This document shows, in pieces, positions 21,897 through 22,460 of a DNA stretch of 22,460 nt. This DNA comes from Rhodospirillaceae bacterium (lineage in GTDB: Bacteria; Pseudomonadota; Alphaproteobacteria; GCA-2731375). Where the stretch lies: the NCBI GenBank assembly GCA_018701215.1, contig JABIWH010000034.1:1-22460 (forward strand), given 5' to 3'. Below the pieces are notes generated by a model. The model was not told where the DNA came from and did not search any database. It was given only the letters and a program-made list of their open reading frames with translations. Position 1 is the stretch's first letter. The number at the start of each line of letters is the position of its first letter. Both the position numbers and the translations under genes were made by a program.

Positions 21897-22460
21897 TTAT
21901 TCGGCGGCGGCGGCTTGGCCGAAATAGCGGTGATACATGTCGTAACAGTCGGTATCCAAGGTGCGCTTTTTATAGAACGACAGAAAATGCGCCCAGAATT
22001 CAAATAGAATGTCCTTGCGTGCGATGTCCACGGTGTTCAGCTGATATTCCTCGATCACCGAACAGGCATTACGGAAGATATGAGCATCGCCCTGATACTT
22101 GCCGGCGCAATGGGCCAGCATGCGGATCAACCCATCGCGGGCGCCTTCCGTCCGTGGATCATGCCGACCGTTCCAGGCCCGCACCAAGGCCACCGCGCGT
22201 GAAGGATCCTGGTCGGCCACGGCAAGCTCCAACTGGTCCAGCAGCTCCCCCGTGGCGAAGCCCTCGGCCCAGCCGGCACGCCCGTCGGGATCGGGCCGGG
22301 TCACGCCGGGCAGATCGGGATAGGCGTCAATCTCGCGAATGATGTCCGTGACGAACCAGGCGGAAAGATAGATCGCCTTGACCTGATGAGGGTTGCGGAA
22401 ATTACGCAGCCAGTAGTTCACCACATTGGCATAGTCAAAACTGTGCATGGGCACCGTGTA
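21897..22460 (-). CDS. Hypothetical helical protein, 5' end probably outside window
   Basis: I do not recognise this protein. About 188 codons are visible, open to the right edge. The first in-frame ATG is at 22448 (MHSFDYANVVNYW), but the few bases upstream show no ribosome site and the frame stays open, so the true start is probably beyond the window. The sequence looks mainly alpha-helical and soluble, with aromatic-rich segments NYWLRNFRNPHQVKAIYLSA, CAGKYQGDAHIFRNACSVIE and FEFWAHFLSFYKKR. Histidine and cysteine residues are scattered, not in a clear metal motif. It lies 108 bp upstream of the PNPOx-like gene on the same strand and might be part of that cluster. Confidence 0.65.
   Translation of the reverse strand, partial: YTVPMHSFDYANVVNYWLRNFRNPHQVKAIYLSAWFVTDIIREIDAYPDLPGVTRPDPDGRAGWAEGFATGELLDQLELAVADQDPSRAVALVRAWNGRHDPRTEGARDGLIRMLAHCAGKYQGDAHIFRNACSVIEEYQLNTVDIARKDILFEFWAHFLSFYKKRTLDTDCYDMYHRYFGQAAAAE

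Overview
The window looks like chromosomal DNA of a GC-rich alphaproteobacterium, probably Rhodospirillales-like. This is inferred from codon use, from an OmpR/EnvZ-type pair next to a Spy-like protein, and from several acyl-CoA, LLM-flavin and SDR genes typical of that group. No rRNA, tRNA, CRISPR array, phage gene or intact insertion sequence is visible. Most genes sit in short operons with 4-35 bp gaps or overlaps.

Region 1 (1-4030, minus strand) is a catabolic operon reading leftward: a PECR-like short-chain dehydrogenase, an AtuD-type acyl-CoA dehydrogenase, and the biotin carboxylase part of an acyl-CoA carboxylase that runs off the left edge. Order and motifs fit acyclic-terpenoid (citronellyl/geranyl-CoA) degradation, with branched-chain acyl-CoA degradation as the alternative. 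A 24-bp imperfect palindrome lies just upstream. Divergent from the operon is a small SCP2-type lipid carrier.

Region 2 (4196-7432) holds a truncated isoprenylcysteine methyltransferase (ICMT) remnant abutting the SCP2 gene, a 14-bp perfect hairpin, a secreted Spy/CpxP-like protein, and a divergent OmpR-like regulator overlapping its EnvZ-like sensor kinase by ATGA. Together these look like an envelope-stress or metal-stress module.

Region 3 (7429-10728, minus strand) is a tight four-gene operon: double VOC-domain protein, YtoQ-family protein, CDP-alcohol phosphatidyltransferase, FAD-dependent amine/amino-acid oxidase. Its last stop codon overlaps the kinase stop within one CTAG. Divergent from it is prfC (release factor 3).

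Region 4 (12481-15300) has two divergent LLM-class (luciferase-like, FMN or F420) oxidoreductases and an unrecognised 192-residue protein.

Region 5 (15301-19027) is visibly more AT-rich. It carries a membrane-anchored PAS-class III adenylate cyclase and a secreted alpha/beta hydrolase with a likely intrinsic terminator. A 145-bp stretch bounded by 9-bp inverted repeats precedes the cyclase 3' end.

Region 6 (19028-22460, minus strand) has an unrecognised helical protein cut by the right edge, a PNPOx-like flavoprotein overlapping a radical SAM protein by ATGA, and a class III CoA-transferase. I found no clear new defence or mobile system. The best leads are the operator-controlled operon with its catalytically odd SDR, the VOC-YtoQ-CDP-alcohol operon, and the PNPOx/radical SAM pair.
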